Assembly: GCA_900095095.1 (NCBI GenBank)
Contig: FMBT01000209.1
Span: 1 to 41,180, forward strand
Reading direction: 5' to 3'
From: Fragilariopsis cylindrus CCMP1102
Lineage: Eukaryota; Bacillariophyta; Bacillariophyceae; Bacillariales; Bacillariaceae
Length of the DNA: 41,180 nucleotides
Shown: piece after piece, positions 19,852-29,988 of the stretch
Layout of the letters: every line of letters begins with the position of its first letter
Position numbering within the stretch: position 1 is the first letter of the stretch
Program-made: the position numbers and the translations under genes
The notes under the pieces: generated by a model
Told to the model about the DNA's origin: nothing
Databases searched by the model: none
The model's input: only the letters and a program-made list of their open reading frames with translations

Positions 19852-20877
19852 TTATTCTAAGCCACCGGCTTCGAGGACGTCGATCATAGAATATACCTTC
19901 CCTTCGCTTTCAGCCCGAAGTCGACCAGCAAGAAATTTAACAGCATCTGCAGTCCCTTCCGCATAGATCGCCCTCCCAGCAACATTATGCTCTAAAGCAA
20001 ATTCTGTCGAACCATCCTCACTTGTTAACGTATATCGATGAAACGCATGTCCTTTTAGGGCATCCTCTGGCACTCTAAAGTCTTTTGCACCTTCGTCGTC
20101 TCGAATCATCTCAATATCATCATATGTAAATTCGTCATCACTTAATTCCTTGAGTGAATCAATTACAGCCTTAGCAGTTCCCGAAGTATCAGCTTTGGTC
20201 TTTTGATGCGACTCAACACATGCCATTTTGTAACTAGAAAAGCAGCCCGGAAATTTCTTAGCAAGATCTTCAAGTGCAGCTTGCATCGCAACAATTTGCT
20301 TCGCCATATTGGGGGCAATTACTGCAAAATGTTTCGCATCGTTAACTCCTTGCATTAACTTCTCTCGATCACCACCAGTTGTACCCATGACAAATGGCAA
20401 TTTTTGTTCCACATAAAACTCCGCGTTGGAATTAACAGCGGACGGATGAGTATAATCAATTGCTAGAATATTCTTCTCCCCACAAGATACTTTCATTCCC
20501 TCAATAGCAGCTAAAAGTTCATCCTCTTGTGACGAAGGGATTAATTTAACCTGTGACGACTTCTCGCTGATAGGATCATATACGACTATGGTATTCGCTT
20601 TAACGTCTGGTCCCGTCATAGCAACTGGAGTAAGCTTTAGACCCTTGCGCAAACAGGCTTCGGCTGCAGCTGTGGCCATCGGACCTGGCATACCATTGAC
20701 CATCACAAAAATATTAGCCTCATCGTTGTCCGTTGATGACATTTGAATCAAGGATGATGACGGGTTCCATGAATTCGTTTTTACGGCTGGTGAGACAAGG
20801 AATGCCGTAACGTCGAAGAAGGACGAGAAAAGCACCAGGAGTATCGTGCACAATCTAGTATTTGAAAAGTCCAACAT
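19852..20877 (-). CDS. dapB: Plastid-targeted 4-hydroxy-tetrahydrodipicolinate reductase
   Basis: The enzyme reduces the cyclic product of DapA with NAD(P)H in the diaminopimelate route to lysine, in the plastid. It is a single exon of 341 residues with ATG at 20877. A hydrophobic N-terminus ends VTAF, with Phe26 in the plastid signal position; the mature domain starts near residue 50. The nucleotide-binding strand (FVMVNGMPGPMA) is at about 57-68, GTTGG at 165-169, and APNMA at 188-192. The active-site stretch ESHQKTKADTSGTAKA puts the catalytic His at 224 and Lys at 228. The glycine motif and the SHQ-x-x-K form match the plant/cyanobacterial-type subgroup more than the E. coli HHRHK form. 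The gene ends convergently with the AlgH gene, 268 bp away. Confidence 0.92.
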   Translation of the reverse strand: MLDFSNTRLCTILLVLFSSFFDVTAFLVSPAVKTNSWNPSSSLIQMSSTDNDEANIFVMVNGMPGPMATAAAEACLRKGLKLTPVAMTGPDVKANTIVVYDPISEKSSQVKLIPSSQEDELLAAIEGMKVSCGEKNILAIDYTHPSAVNSNAEFYVEQKLPFVMGTTGGDREKLMQGVNDAKHFAVIAPNMAKQIVAMQAALEDLAKKFPGCFSSYKMACVESHQKTKADTSGTAKAVIDSLKELSDDEFTYDDIEMIRDDEGAKDFRVPEDALKGHAFHRYTLTSEDGSTEFALEHNVAGRAIYAEGTADAVKFLAGRLRAESEGKVYSMIDVLEAGGLE

Positions 20878-21454
20878 TTTGATCTTGAAGATAGAAACTA
20901 TTCTTTCTTTACGTCTGATGTGATTTTATGAGGCATGTGTACTTGATCACAATGATTTGTTTAGAGCCATTGAAAAAAAATCCGATATCCGATTTCTTCT
21001 GCTCGCTAGCAGAAGATATTTATTTACGCGCCTACTACGTACGGTTTAAATACCGGCGCATATTCTACAGTAGATAATAATAATACCACGCAAATTCTTG
21101 AATACATGCAGTACTGGTACTTTTAAAAACAATTTTTTATACTGAAGATGCTGTGCAGAGTTTCAAATCAACAACCTCCTGAGCCTATTGGAAGACTAAC
21201 AAATATTAATGGTCATGGGCTTCTCTTCAGTTCACTACTATTGGAAGATACAAATTAGAAGAAAAAACGTTACAGTAGATCAACTATTGCTAATCTAACC
21301 AAATGGAATCCCATTTGATGATATTACTTCTATTGAAAACTTTTTAAAACAAATAAGATATATATTTTTTCCAAATGATAAGGAAGATGCAATTTCCCCC
21401 ATAGCATAGATGCACCTAATTTTCTGAAAGATTAGCTTCGCATACAATTTCTTT
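20878..21454. other. Intergenic, upstream of dapB
   Basis: The stretch holds the dapB promoter and the 3' untranslated region of the HMA-domain gene, both on the minus strand. The open frame at 21295-21600 overlaps the end of the HMA gene in another frame and is a shadow. Nothing else is seen. Confidence 0.5.
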
Positions 21455-23753
21455 TCAAGTTTTGAACTGAACATGTGAATCTGTATTTTCTGTTCCTCCA
21501 CTTTGAATAGATGGGTGTCGCATACTCGAACGGGATGCCACACGAGGTCCTCCTGGACCCCTGTTGCCTCCGTTGCCTTGTCCTCCTCTTCCCATGGCAC
21601 TTGCTGCCGCTACAGCCGCATCATTGTTTATGTGTTCACTATGATCAACATTCACGTCAAAATCATCCATATTCTCCCAATCAATTGATAGCGCCGAAAG
21701 ACCTGACATCGCACGACCATAGGACACCTGTGACATACGACCCATGAGAGACTGCCTTGCATTGGGATTTTGCTGTAACTGACCCATAAGAGACATGCGA
21801 TGATTTCCAAATGATACAACAGGAGGGTTAGGATTCTGATGTTGTAGTTGTTGTTGTTGCTGCTGATTTCTCATATTATAATTTACTGAACCCATATTTA
21901 ATGAATTAACCATAGATCCTCTCATACCCATAGCAACACCACCGTTCATACTCGCAACTATGTTTTCCATTCCGCCAGAGCCTCCAAACATATCCATACC
22001 ACCCATACCACCCATACCACTCATATTACCCATATTCATGCTCATACCACCCATACCACTCATACCACCTGTATCGTTGAGTGGTTGAATGTCATTCATC
22101 ATCCCTGCTTGTCCTTGCTGCTGGAATTGATTGTTCATCATCATTTGCTGTGGTGGCTGCATTTTCTGGTGCGGAATTTCACCTGAAACATAGCGACGAA
22201 CTGCGGTTGCTCTATCTTCAAATGCATCAATAAGATCGCTATTCATTTGTCCGTGCCTGATGTGTGAAAGGAAAAAAGGGGGAAATATGGTGAGAGGATA
22301 CTTGTGAGAAAAATATCATGCTACAGAAAGAAAGCACAGCAGATACAGATTATATATATATATATATAAATGTACTGTAAACAAAATCTTACCTGACACA
22401 ATCGTCACGAGCAACTCCATTGTCGGGACATGAGCAGGGGGCGCTCCAATCAAATAGATCCTTCGGATTCATTTGTCCTAGATTCTCAAATGCAATGTCG
22501 AATTCATCATGAGATATTCTCGTTTGGTTCCCATTCTTATCTACAATCGAGCTCATTGTTTTGGCAAGGGTAGTATATCCGACCATGGCAAGATTGCGGG
22601 CAGCCTCTAAAGCAATACGTCTCGCATTTATTGTCCTATCGATTCGAATCAAGATAGCATTCAACGCACGATCAGCTGCTGCATCAAGTAGACCATCAAT
22701 GGGTGATTTGTTTCCATTGCACCCCCTAAGGACCGTCTCTACAATCTTGACACAATGCGCACAGGTAATCCCATCGACTGACATGGCAATCATAATATCT
22801 CTATTTTCAGAGATGTACACAATGGGGATAGAATCTAAATCCTCCCCACCTCCCATACCACCACCCGAAGATAGTACTGCTGAGGGATGCGCACCTCTAC
22901 CCCCACCGGAGTGTGCTAATTGTGTAGCCGCACGACTAACCTTGTCCACAATCCCAGGCAAATCTGGTTTACCCGGCACACATTTGTTCTTAATGTTGAT
23001 TATTGGTAACGGTTCAGCACCCATCATACCATCACCCATACCATTGATACCACCTCCATCACTTAATTGTCTTTGTTGTGCAATATGAAGACGTTCAAGT
23101 GGGGATAAGTTTGGGTTGTTAAGTATTCCGGCTGCATCCGTTCCGTTTCCTCCCATACCCATCGGATTCATCTTGTCACCGTCTACACCGTGTGTATGTT
23201 TCTTCTTTCTCTTCCCCCGGACCTTTTCAAGTTCTTTCATTTTAGCATGGAGTGTCCTTGGTGGTTGTTCCTTGTCATTTATAATTAAACAATGTGCTAG
23301 TGTAAAAAAATGGCGGGTATATCCTTCCACGACGCCCTTCATTTTATCCGTCCCCAATGCAGCAATGGCTGATCCACTTTCACCCTTACGACGATGTTGC
23401 CACCAGGTACGGAGTGTCGTCAAACCCAATTGAATTGCGTCATTATCGGCATCAGGACCAAGCCATGGACTTAATACTGCCTGGACGTACGGATGTGCCA
23501 GACCGGAACGGGGCAATGGTTCGTAGGGGAACTGTCTACGTTTCGTACCGTTGGGATTCACGGATCCCGCCTTACTTTCCTTTTTACCTAACAAACGAGT
23601 GTCACTCTCGATTGGATTCGACAGTGGGTCCAAGTCGCTGGATGGCTTGTTCTCCAATTCTTCCGGTTCTAGACCACCTAAATGTGACCAAGCACGAAAG
23701 GCACCCTCAAAGATTGAGGTTCGATGTTCAAATTCTCCTCTGCGTCGAGACAT
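21455..23753 (-). CDS. HMA-domain protein with a Met/Gly/Gln-rich C-terminus
   Basis: Exon 1 is 22393-23753 and exon 2 is 21455-22256. The 136-bp intron (donor GTAAGA, acceptor ATCAG) contains an (AT)n tract, and the product is 720 residues. The N-terminal 180 residues look folded and helical (TWWQHRRKG, RHFFTLAHCLII) but match no family I know. A heavy-metal-associated (HMA) fold is at about 318-395, with DGITCAHCVKIVE giving the metal-binding C331-x-x-C334 pair. The loop after helix 1 is longer than in copper chaperones and carries an extra Cys345. A CPC motif with nearby cysteines lies near the exon junction. Exon 2 adds a tail of GGM/SGMGG repeats and Gln/Asn runs, probably disordered. 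A role in copper handling or in metal-sensitive scaffolding is possible, but no substrate can be read from the sequence. Confidence 0.75.
22349..22368. repeat. (AT)n microsatellite inside an intron
   Basis: About ten AT units in the single intron of the HMA-domain gene. Length variation here should not affect the protein, but the tract makes a handy polymorphic marker. Confidence 0.8.
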
Positions 23754-25025
23754 TTTGTCCTATTGTTTTATTTTACTAATACAGTACAGTTACAGTATTT
23801 ATTTCGTCCGGCGGTACCTATTTCACCGTCGTGATAAGTGATATAAAGTAATACAAATAAATGAGTATATACAAGAAGTGTCTAATAAAGATACTGTTCT
23901 TGATGATGTCCGTTTGTTCTTTTTTTGTGTTACAGTGTTCTTGAAGGGCAGTCAATCGTGCAGCAGGTATATATGAATGTGCAAGTAAATACTTTGTATG
24001 GTTGCTTTGTTTGTTAGTTTATATCTCTACTGTTTTTATCTATTGCGTACTGTACTATACTTGCATACACCTCGATTCGTGAACTATTATTGTCGTAAAG
24101 TCTTGTTCGGGGCACTGGGTACACAATTCGAAACGAATCGATTTCTTTTAAATGCTTTTTCTTGTGATTGTATTCGTTCAATCAACGCCTCATTATTATT
24201 AGGTTCTGCCATACAAGTACAAAACATTCAAGTAAATCAAGTGTTTTTATTTTTTGTTTGGAAAACTGCTCAGGCAGGAATCAAGATTTACGAGTACTTT
24301 TTTTACGCTAAATATATCGTGCTGCGAATATGCAGACACCTTTACCCTTAATGTACCCTCGTTTATACACAGACGACACACAGACGACATCGTTATCAAA
24401 ATAGTCATTTCGGTCATTTTTTGCTTAATTTCTATTTAGTTCTATGCCCACACGTGTTATCTACGTATGTAATAATCTTCTTGCTTTTCAATATATTCTC
24501 AGCAATAAAATGCGTTACCACTGCGCGCCTTATACGGTGTTTTATCTTTTTTCAAACGACTGATTTTAGAGCTAAATTAGTTCTTTTTAAAACTAACAGG
24601 GTTTTGTATCTTGTTAAATTTGTTTTACGTCCCATTGATTGAGTCGTACATTGTTACTTTAGTCCGTATTTGATAATTTTAGGCCGAGTGATGATTTCAA
24701 AAGGTGCGTCAGATTCATCGCGAGAGTGTTAATCGGTATGCACGGGCGCTGCAGAATCGGTAGATTGAGGAAACATAGAGACCCGAAACAAATTCGCAAC
24801 CCTTCTCACGCACAACTATACATTGAACCTACAGTACCAAGTTCCAGCAGGCTACATACATTGCTATTCCAGAAAGTCACTCACTACAGAATATATAATT
24901 TCACACTTATAACGTATTGCTATCATAAACAATTAAATCGCAACAATTAAATCGAATCGAATTCAAATCAAATCGCAATAGTCGAATCAAATCAAATCAA
25001 CTCAACTCAAAAAAACCAAAATATA
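23754..25025. promoter_or_regulatory. 1.27-kb divergent intergenic region, HMA gene (-) and SDR gene (+)
   Basis: This should hold both promoters. The only ATG-started frame of note (23998-24351, plus, 117 codons) is rich in Phe, Leu, Tyr and Cys as expected of AT-rich DNA read by chance, and matches no family. Close to the SDR start lies a low-complexity AATCA/AATCG array (24931-25016, listed separately). No tRNA or other RNA gene is recognised. Confidence 0.45.
24931..25016 (+). repeat. Degenerate AATCA/AATCG/CTCAA pentamer array before the SDR start
   Basis: Eighty-odd bases just upstream of the ATG at 25026 consist almost entirely of AAATCG, AATCA and CTCAA units, ending in an A-rich run. 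It is purine-rich on this strand and free of ATG, so it could be the transcript leader. It looks like a decayed simple-sequence repeat. Confidence 0.6.
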
Positions 25026-26198
25026 ATGAAAATGGGACAAATTATTTCATCCACTGCATTCTATCTGTATGGTCGCAAGAATTTTACGGCCACGGGTTAT
25101 CTCAAACATCTTGCTACTTATCCAGCAGGAACGGTACAAGATTCCTCTACAATCGGAGTCAATCAACCAGGTGCCGATGGTATTGACCTAACAGATAAGG
25201 TTGTTGTGATCACTGGTGCTAATAGTGGTATTGGAAAAGAATTAGCAACATACGCAGCAGCCAAAGGTGGACGCGTTTATATGTTTTGTCGTTCCAAAGA
25301 ACGAGCAGAAAAGGCAAAAGAAGAAATTATGAAGGCGACGTCGAGTGAAACGGTAGAGGTTATTCTTGTTGATTTGGTAAGTGTTCAATAAAACCATCCT
25401 TTATTTATTAAAGAGAGTGCTTTTCTGTTTTCTCCTTTCGTTAGTTTCAATGACGAGGTCAAGGCACGGTACTCACAAAATTTCTTCGCTCAATTTTTTT
25501 ATCTTTCTCCGTATTCTCGAATGAATCATTAGGGTGTAATGTCTTCTGTAAGAAAGGCAGTAGAAAATTTACAAGAGAAAGAAAAGCATGTCGATGTTCT
25601 CGTTTGTAACGGTGGAGTGTTACTGAATGACAAGCAAACAACTAGTGAGGGCAATGAAGTAACTTTTGCATCTCATTTCTTAGGAGGATCCTATTTATTA
25701 TCACAATTATTAATTCCTCAATTCAAAGTTTCGGAGGATCCAAGAATTGTATTTGCTAGTAGTGGAGGAATGTATAATGTACCATTCCCTGACTGGGCGA
25801 CGGCGACAAATTCAGAAGATGCCACAGCCGAATATGATGGACAAATGGCATATGCATATGCAAAACGAGGACAAGTACTTCTTGCTGAAGAATACACTAA
25901 ACTATATCCAGACATTAAAACCGTATCTGTCCATCCTGGTTGGACGCTAACTCCTGCGGTTGATTCGGCCTATGGTGAAAGCAAAAAGTATTTGGAACCC
26001 ATGAGAAGTACGTGGCAGGGAGCAGAGGGTATTGGATGGTTAATGGGAACAAAGGGTTCCGATTTGGAGGGTGGTGCATTTTACTTAGACAGAAAACCTC
26101 AAGTAAAGCACATCTCCCGATTTACTTCCTTCACGAAAAATACCGAAAAAGAAATCGAAGAAATGATGACCAATCTTAAAAAGGCCGCAAATTGTTAA
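25026..26198 (+). CDS. Short-chain dehydrogenase/reductase, DHRS12-like
   Basis: Exon 1 is 25026-25376 and exon 2 is 25533-26198 (phase 0, donor GTAAGT, 156-bp intron), giving 338 residues. NAD(P)-dependent oxidoreductase fold: TGANSGIG at residues 63-70 binds the cofactor, VDL near 115-117 ends the strand that contacts adenine, VCNGG replaces the usual NNAG, SSGG at 193-196 carries the catalytic Ser, and Y224-x3-K228 is the active-site pair. HPGW and a late DRKP motif, with GTMVY/GQMAY-like context, match the DHRS12 (SDR40C) branch rather than classical retinol dehydrogenases. The substrate is unknown. The N-terminus has a mildly hydrophobic stretch (about 5-16) but no clear plastid signal. 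Exon 1 alone would end without a catalytic site. Confidence 0.88.
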
Positions 26199-26378
26199 TT
26201 AAATGTCTTTATTTAAATTAAAACCTGAATGTACCCATTTTGAATTGATAGCTTTGTCGTGTAGTCAGCGATAAAGTATATTGTAGTAGAAACTTGTTTT
26301 ATTTATTCCTACTTGTCGTCGTAGCTTTCGATTGCAGTGACAGAATTATATTGTGGAAACAACTTTTATTATTTATTT

Positions 26379-27344
26379 CTACTCGTCATCATCATCGTCA
26401 TCATCATCATCATCATCATCATCGTCGTCTTCATCAGGAAAATCGACATCGTCTTCTTCTTTGTCTGACGCATCGACTGTGTATGTGTCACCATAACGAT
26501 CCTTCATTAATTTATTCATAGAACGCTTATTCTGATTAACAATCACCATAAAACCGGCAAAGGCGATCGATGGACCCCCAAAAACAAAAGTTCCAGTGAT
26601 AAGAGCAATAGCTTGCATTTCAGATAGACCCTTTTGTCGAAGAAAGCCAGTAGCCTTTACCAACATTCCACCAAATCCAGTTCCTGATGCCTTTTTCTCG
26701 GCCTTCATTGCATTTTGACCGAGAACAGAGGAGGCGGTCTCCTTAAGATCTCTGGGGTATGTACCTTTGACTCTATCATCCATAGCCTCTTTGTAGATAG
26801 ATTCGACTGGATCGTATACATCATCATCAAACATATGTTCCTTAACGTACCCATCAACAATTGTATCCAGTGAGGGGGAGAGGATATTAAAATTTCTCGA
26901 TATTGCTGCAGTTGGTGTTGAAGATGCAACCGCAGAAGATCCGTGAGATACAGGTGTGTGTGTTCCAGCAGCACCAAACCAGAATAAAAATGCTGCACAT
27001 ACGGCCAGAAGTGGTCGTCGGGATTTCATCCAAAATCGAACTACCTGTGATATGTATTGATTTGTTCCTCTCTTGATTATCCCTTGGAATTTCTTCATTC
27101 CTACCTGTACCATTCGTTTTTCGCTCTCCGCTGAATCATTGTTTGAACAATTAGTGCTCTGATTTGTTAACACGCTGAGAGATCCCGATGTGCGTGAAAA
27201 TGACTGATGCGCCCTCGTTAACAAGGGCGAAGAGGGTGATAATGCCACTGTTCGAGAAGATATTGAAAAACCTTCAACTGTGAGAATTGATGTCGCTACT
27301 ATCAGCGATGTGACAGCAATCGGCAGAGTGAACATATTCCTCAT
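26379..27344 (-). CDS. Plastid-targeted membrane protein with poly-Asp tail, unknown function
   Basis: I do not recognise a family. It is a single exon of 321 residues with ATG at 27344. The N-terminal hydrophobic segment ends VEGF, with Phe26 in the plastid signal position. A second hydrophobic segment lies at about 110-127 (LLAVCAAFLFWFGAAG) and a third at about 243-266 (IALITGTFVFGGPSIAFAGFMVI), so the mature protein probably spans or sits on a plastid membrane. Between them is a mixed, possibly folded stretch with VDGYVKEHMFDDDVYD. The protein ends in about 16 Asp plus Glu, coded by a (GAT/GAC)n repeat at 26381-26430 that is likely to vary in length. It is transcribed away from the gene-free region at 27.4-28.1 kb. 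Confidence 0.65.
   Translation of the reverse strand: MRNMFTLPIAVTSLIVATSILTVEGFSISSRTVALSPSSPLLTRAHQSFSRTSGSLSVLTNQSTNCSNNDSAESEKRMVQVGMKKFQGIIKRGTNQYISQVVRFWMKSRRPLLAVCAAFLFWFGAAGTHTPVSHGSSAVASSTPTAAISRNFNILSPSLDTIVDGYVKEHMFDDDVYDPVESIYKEAMDDRVKGTYPRDLKETASSVLGQNAMKAEKKASGTGFGGMLVKATGFLRQKGLSEMQAIALITGTFVFGGPSIAFAGFMVIVNQNKRSMNKLMKDRYGDTYTVDASDKEEDDVDFPDEDDDDDDDDDDDDDDDE
26381..26430 (-). repeat. (GAT/GAC)n trinucleotide repeat coding poly-Asp
   Basis: A trinucleotide array at the very 3' end of the coding region, read as GAT with some GAC. It codes an acidic tail just before the stop codon. Confidence 0.85.
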
Positions 27345-27659
27345 TTTGCTTGTAAATAGTTGGTGTTATCTTCTCCTTCTCTACTACGTGACTTCTTCCT
27401 CGCTCGTTTTCGATGCTTAATACTCGTTACCTTCTTATTAGACTGATTGCCGATGGAATGTCAAGAGCTCTCACAACGTTGAGGACAACAAGTGTAGAGA
27501 AATTCAAGATGAAACTGAACGACGACGTTGAATTGAAAAAAAGCAACAAACAGACACATCACCGTTGTTCCAGCTGGAACCGCTTGAAAAAAATGCGCGC
27601 ACTTTTTTGTTAATGAAAAATTACTGATTTTGCTATTAACAAATCAATAGTTACAGTGT

Positions 27660-27672
27660 GGGGGGGGGGGGG
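27660..27672 (+). repeat. Homopolymer run of 13 G
   Basis: An uninterrupted G13 tract after GT-rich sequence in otherwise AT-rich intergenic DNA. It is the longest G/C homopolymer I see in the window. Its exact length is prone to sequencing error. Confidence 0.85.
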
Positions 27673-27891
27673 ATAATACAAGCAAATAATGATAGTAGTC
27701 ACCATAAAATATACTATTATTTAGTATAGCTGAGCCATATAACGTGATGACTATACGAAGTAGTCATATTGGAATATACAAGTATTTACGATATGTCAAT
27801 ATGAAAAGATTATTTATCTTATTATGAATAATACAGCGGCAAAGTTTCGCCAAAATGCTTTGATCTAATGGAGGGGAACTATAATATACAC

Positions 27892-27917
27892 CTCGCACAC
27901 ACTTTTTTGTGTGCGAG
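27892..27917. other. Perfect 10-bp hairpin with T-rich loop
   Basis: CTCGCACACA (27892-27901), a 6-nt loop CTTTTT, then the exact complement (27908-27917). The stem is mostly G/C, in AT-rich surroundings, and no coding frame crosses it. It could be a transcribed structure or a cruciform-forming site; nothing decides between these. Confidence 0.6.
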
Positions 27918-28097
27918 ATAATGCCAAAGCGAGTACAAGGAAGAAGAACTACGATGATGACAGGAGGTGATTAATTGTCAACCTAAAATTATGGATGAAT
28001 ATTGATGGATGCTGTCGATACCATCATCTATAATCATGTATGTTTGTTGCTTTTGAAGTAATAGTAATGTCAGTATCTATATAAAGCCGTATTATTA

Positions 28098-29051
28098 TTA
28101 GTTCATAGACATAAATGATGGTAATTGCCATTCTCCTGATGCGAGCTTTGGTGCCAAAATTTCTGTCCTGAATATACCAATTGAGACACCGCCAACAAGC
28201 CAGGCTGCATACGTCGCAATCTGTGATCAAAGAAAGAAGGATAGATAGATAAAAGAAAGGATTAGAAAAATGTGACAGACTCAAATTTATTCTTATGCGG
28301 TAACGATACATCGAACATAAGTATCATTCCTCCTTCTTTTGCCAAACACTCATCATAATTAATACTTACTGTCTTTGGATTGGATAATGACAATTCATTT
28401 TCCAAAGCTTCCGCTCTATATTTTTCAGGATTTTCATTTCTATCTTGTAGATATTTTAAATACATGTTGACATTCTCACAATCCATCATATACCTAACAG
28501 CTTCTTCTTCGACACGCACTGCATCCCACGACTTATTATCAGTTTGAAATTTTTCCTTCAAATCCTCTTTTCTGTTCACATCCGATTGGATTGTTTTGTG
28601 AACATTGAAATGCAGAACGACGTATCAATTTAGACGAAATGAAAGAAGAAGAAAACAGAAAAAGATCAGACAAATAGACTAGGAAAAGAACGCCATTATC
28701 TTTGCATTTTTTTCTTCTTCTTTCAGATATAATATTATAGCGTATCATATAACGTAACATAATGGACACTCACGTTCCTATCAATTCCAAAAATTTAACT
28801 GGATCGATACCTATTGCAAGATCATCAGGTTCGACACCAATAGTTACATGAGGATCAACAGCTTCAACAGTTGCGGGCATAGCAGATCCAAAATCGTTTG
28901 TAACCTCGGTTTCGGTTGCTACTCTCATAAGAGTCGTCATCTGTTTCTGTTTCGGCAAGTTTATGTTTGTGGAGAATCCATTGGCAATCGTCAATAATGA
29001 TGCCAACGAGACAAATGTAAGGATGGGGTTCTTTTTAATTGGCTTCATCAT
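28098..29051 (-). CDS. Small plastid-targeted single-span membrane protein, three exons, unknown function
   Basis: Exons are 28774-29051, 28370-28571 and 28098-28220, with donors GTGAGT and GTAAGT and acceptors AACAG and CACAG. All joins keep frame and give 200 residues. Without splicing, each piece runs into nonsense. The start is ATGATG at 29051; the further upstream open frame has only TTG. The N-terminus is a signal peptide ending ANGF, with Phe26 in the plastid signal position. The soluble middle contains a repeated GVEP/GIDP motif near 80-90 and a charged helical stretch. The last exon adds one membrane span (about 161-177, IATYAAWLVGGVSIGIF) and a short polar end. The layout (plastid signal, lumenal or stromal helical domain, one C-terminal span) resembles small thylakoid subunits, but I know no matching family. 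Confidence 0.7.
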
Positions 29052-29988
29052 CTTGCTGCGTTTTTTTTCTTTCTTTCTCTCTACTTCAATGGGAATTGTT
29101 GGTGTTGTTTTGATTATTTTTGATGTTGGGTCGATCGAAAGAATGAAAATCAATTATCAATTTCATCAATCATCAAATCGTCGATCCACCTGGAAGCTTT
29201 TCCCCCCAAAACTTCAATCACAAAATTATAAGACTAAGTTAGTACAATTATTTTATGAAGTTAAGAAATAATTTATATACTGTAGTACTACTATATTATA
29301 ATATATCCTACTATATATTATGAGTTATATATATATGATATGTATATATGCCTTATGTGTATTTTTTCTATCATCTTCATCAACCATTTATTTTGGTCCG
29401 GTGTTGTTTAAAATAAAAGTGGTATCTTTCATTCTATTTAAATTTTTGAAGTCTAGATTAGTTCTTGTTGATATGCTCACAAGACTATAATTATCCTGAT
29501 AGTGATTCGGAGATAGATCCTGAATTCGACTTAAAAGTTGACGGATGGACTTCTATTGGTTACATAGCAATGCAGAGAGGACTACAAGTCTCTACATATT
29601 TAGATCGTCCTTTTTTCTATTTTTTCTCAGCATCATTATGTCGACCAGCTAATAATAATAGCAACAATTCAATAATTACTCGAGTACAATAATTTACTAT
29701 TTAAGTTTATCCTGTGAAAGTTAATATCATATATAATATGATCGATCAAAACGATCGAAACACCCCCATTGTGTCACTACAAGAATTTAAAATTAAAAGA
29801 ATAATGATCAACAACTACTACCCCTGAGTAGCGATCGTCTCGTCTTAGCTTGCGATTCTTGTCACATACTGGAACATAATACACCATGAGTGGCTATCGC
29901 ATTATCTTATTATCTTATAAATCTGCGCATTTAATCTTTTGTATTTAGATGATAGGTTTCGTATACTGTAGTCCTACCTGGCATCAAA
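29052..29988. other. Gene-poor stretch with TATA-rich repeats and a possible coding fragment
   Basis: The stretch holds the promoter of the 200-residue plastid protein gene, a TA-rich zone at about 29276-29352 (imperfect TATA/ATAT runs), and the 3' flank of the AP endonuclease gene. One frame at 29465-29692 (plus) has a protein-like composition but no ATG at its start; it is listed separately with low confidence. Confidence 0.45.
29465..29692 (+). pseudogene. Possible gene fragment or orphan last exon
   Basis: A 75-codon frame that opens after a stop (TAG) with TTG rather than ATG. The first 50 residues look coding-like (an acidic DSDSEIDPEFDLKVDGW segment, then a mixed hydrophobic one). A TTAG just before it could be a splice acceptor, but I found no upstream exon. 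It may be a decayed fragment or chance. Confidence 0.15.

Larger units (their letters stand above)
27345..28097. other. Gene-free stretch with a G-run and a strong hairpin
   Basis: No convincing gene; the frame at 27413-27613 shows no domain. It contains a run of 13 G at 27660-27672, a 10-bp perfect hairpin at 27892-27917, and the 3' untranslated region of the three-exon gene ending at 28098. The promoter of the poly-Asp protein gene lies at its left edge. Confidence 0.5.

Noticed and set aside
23998..24351. 117-codon plus-strand frame with ATG
   Set aside because: Its composition is that of AT-rich DNA (Phe, Leu, Tyr, Cys), with no signal peptide pattern, domain or splice partner. It could still be real, but I cannot support it.
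24720..24800. GC-richer patch considered as a tRNA or small RNA gene
   Set aside because: I could not fold a cloverleaf and found no B-box-like GGTTCGAAT sequence.
26294..26521. His-rich plus-strand frame
   Set aside because: It is the other-strand reading of the GAT/GAC repeat that codes the poly-Asp tail.
27413..27613. 66-codon plus-strand frame divergent from the poly-Asp protein gene
   Set aside because: No domain, no splice sites and only 68 bp from the opposite gene start; most likely promoter sequence.
29052..29153. 34-codon N-terminal extension of the 200-residue plastid protein
   Set aside because: It starts with TTG and places charged residues before the signal peptide; ATGATG at 29051 fits better.
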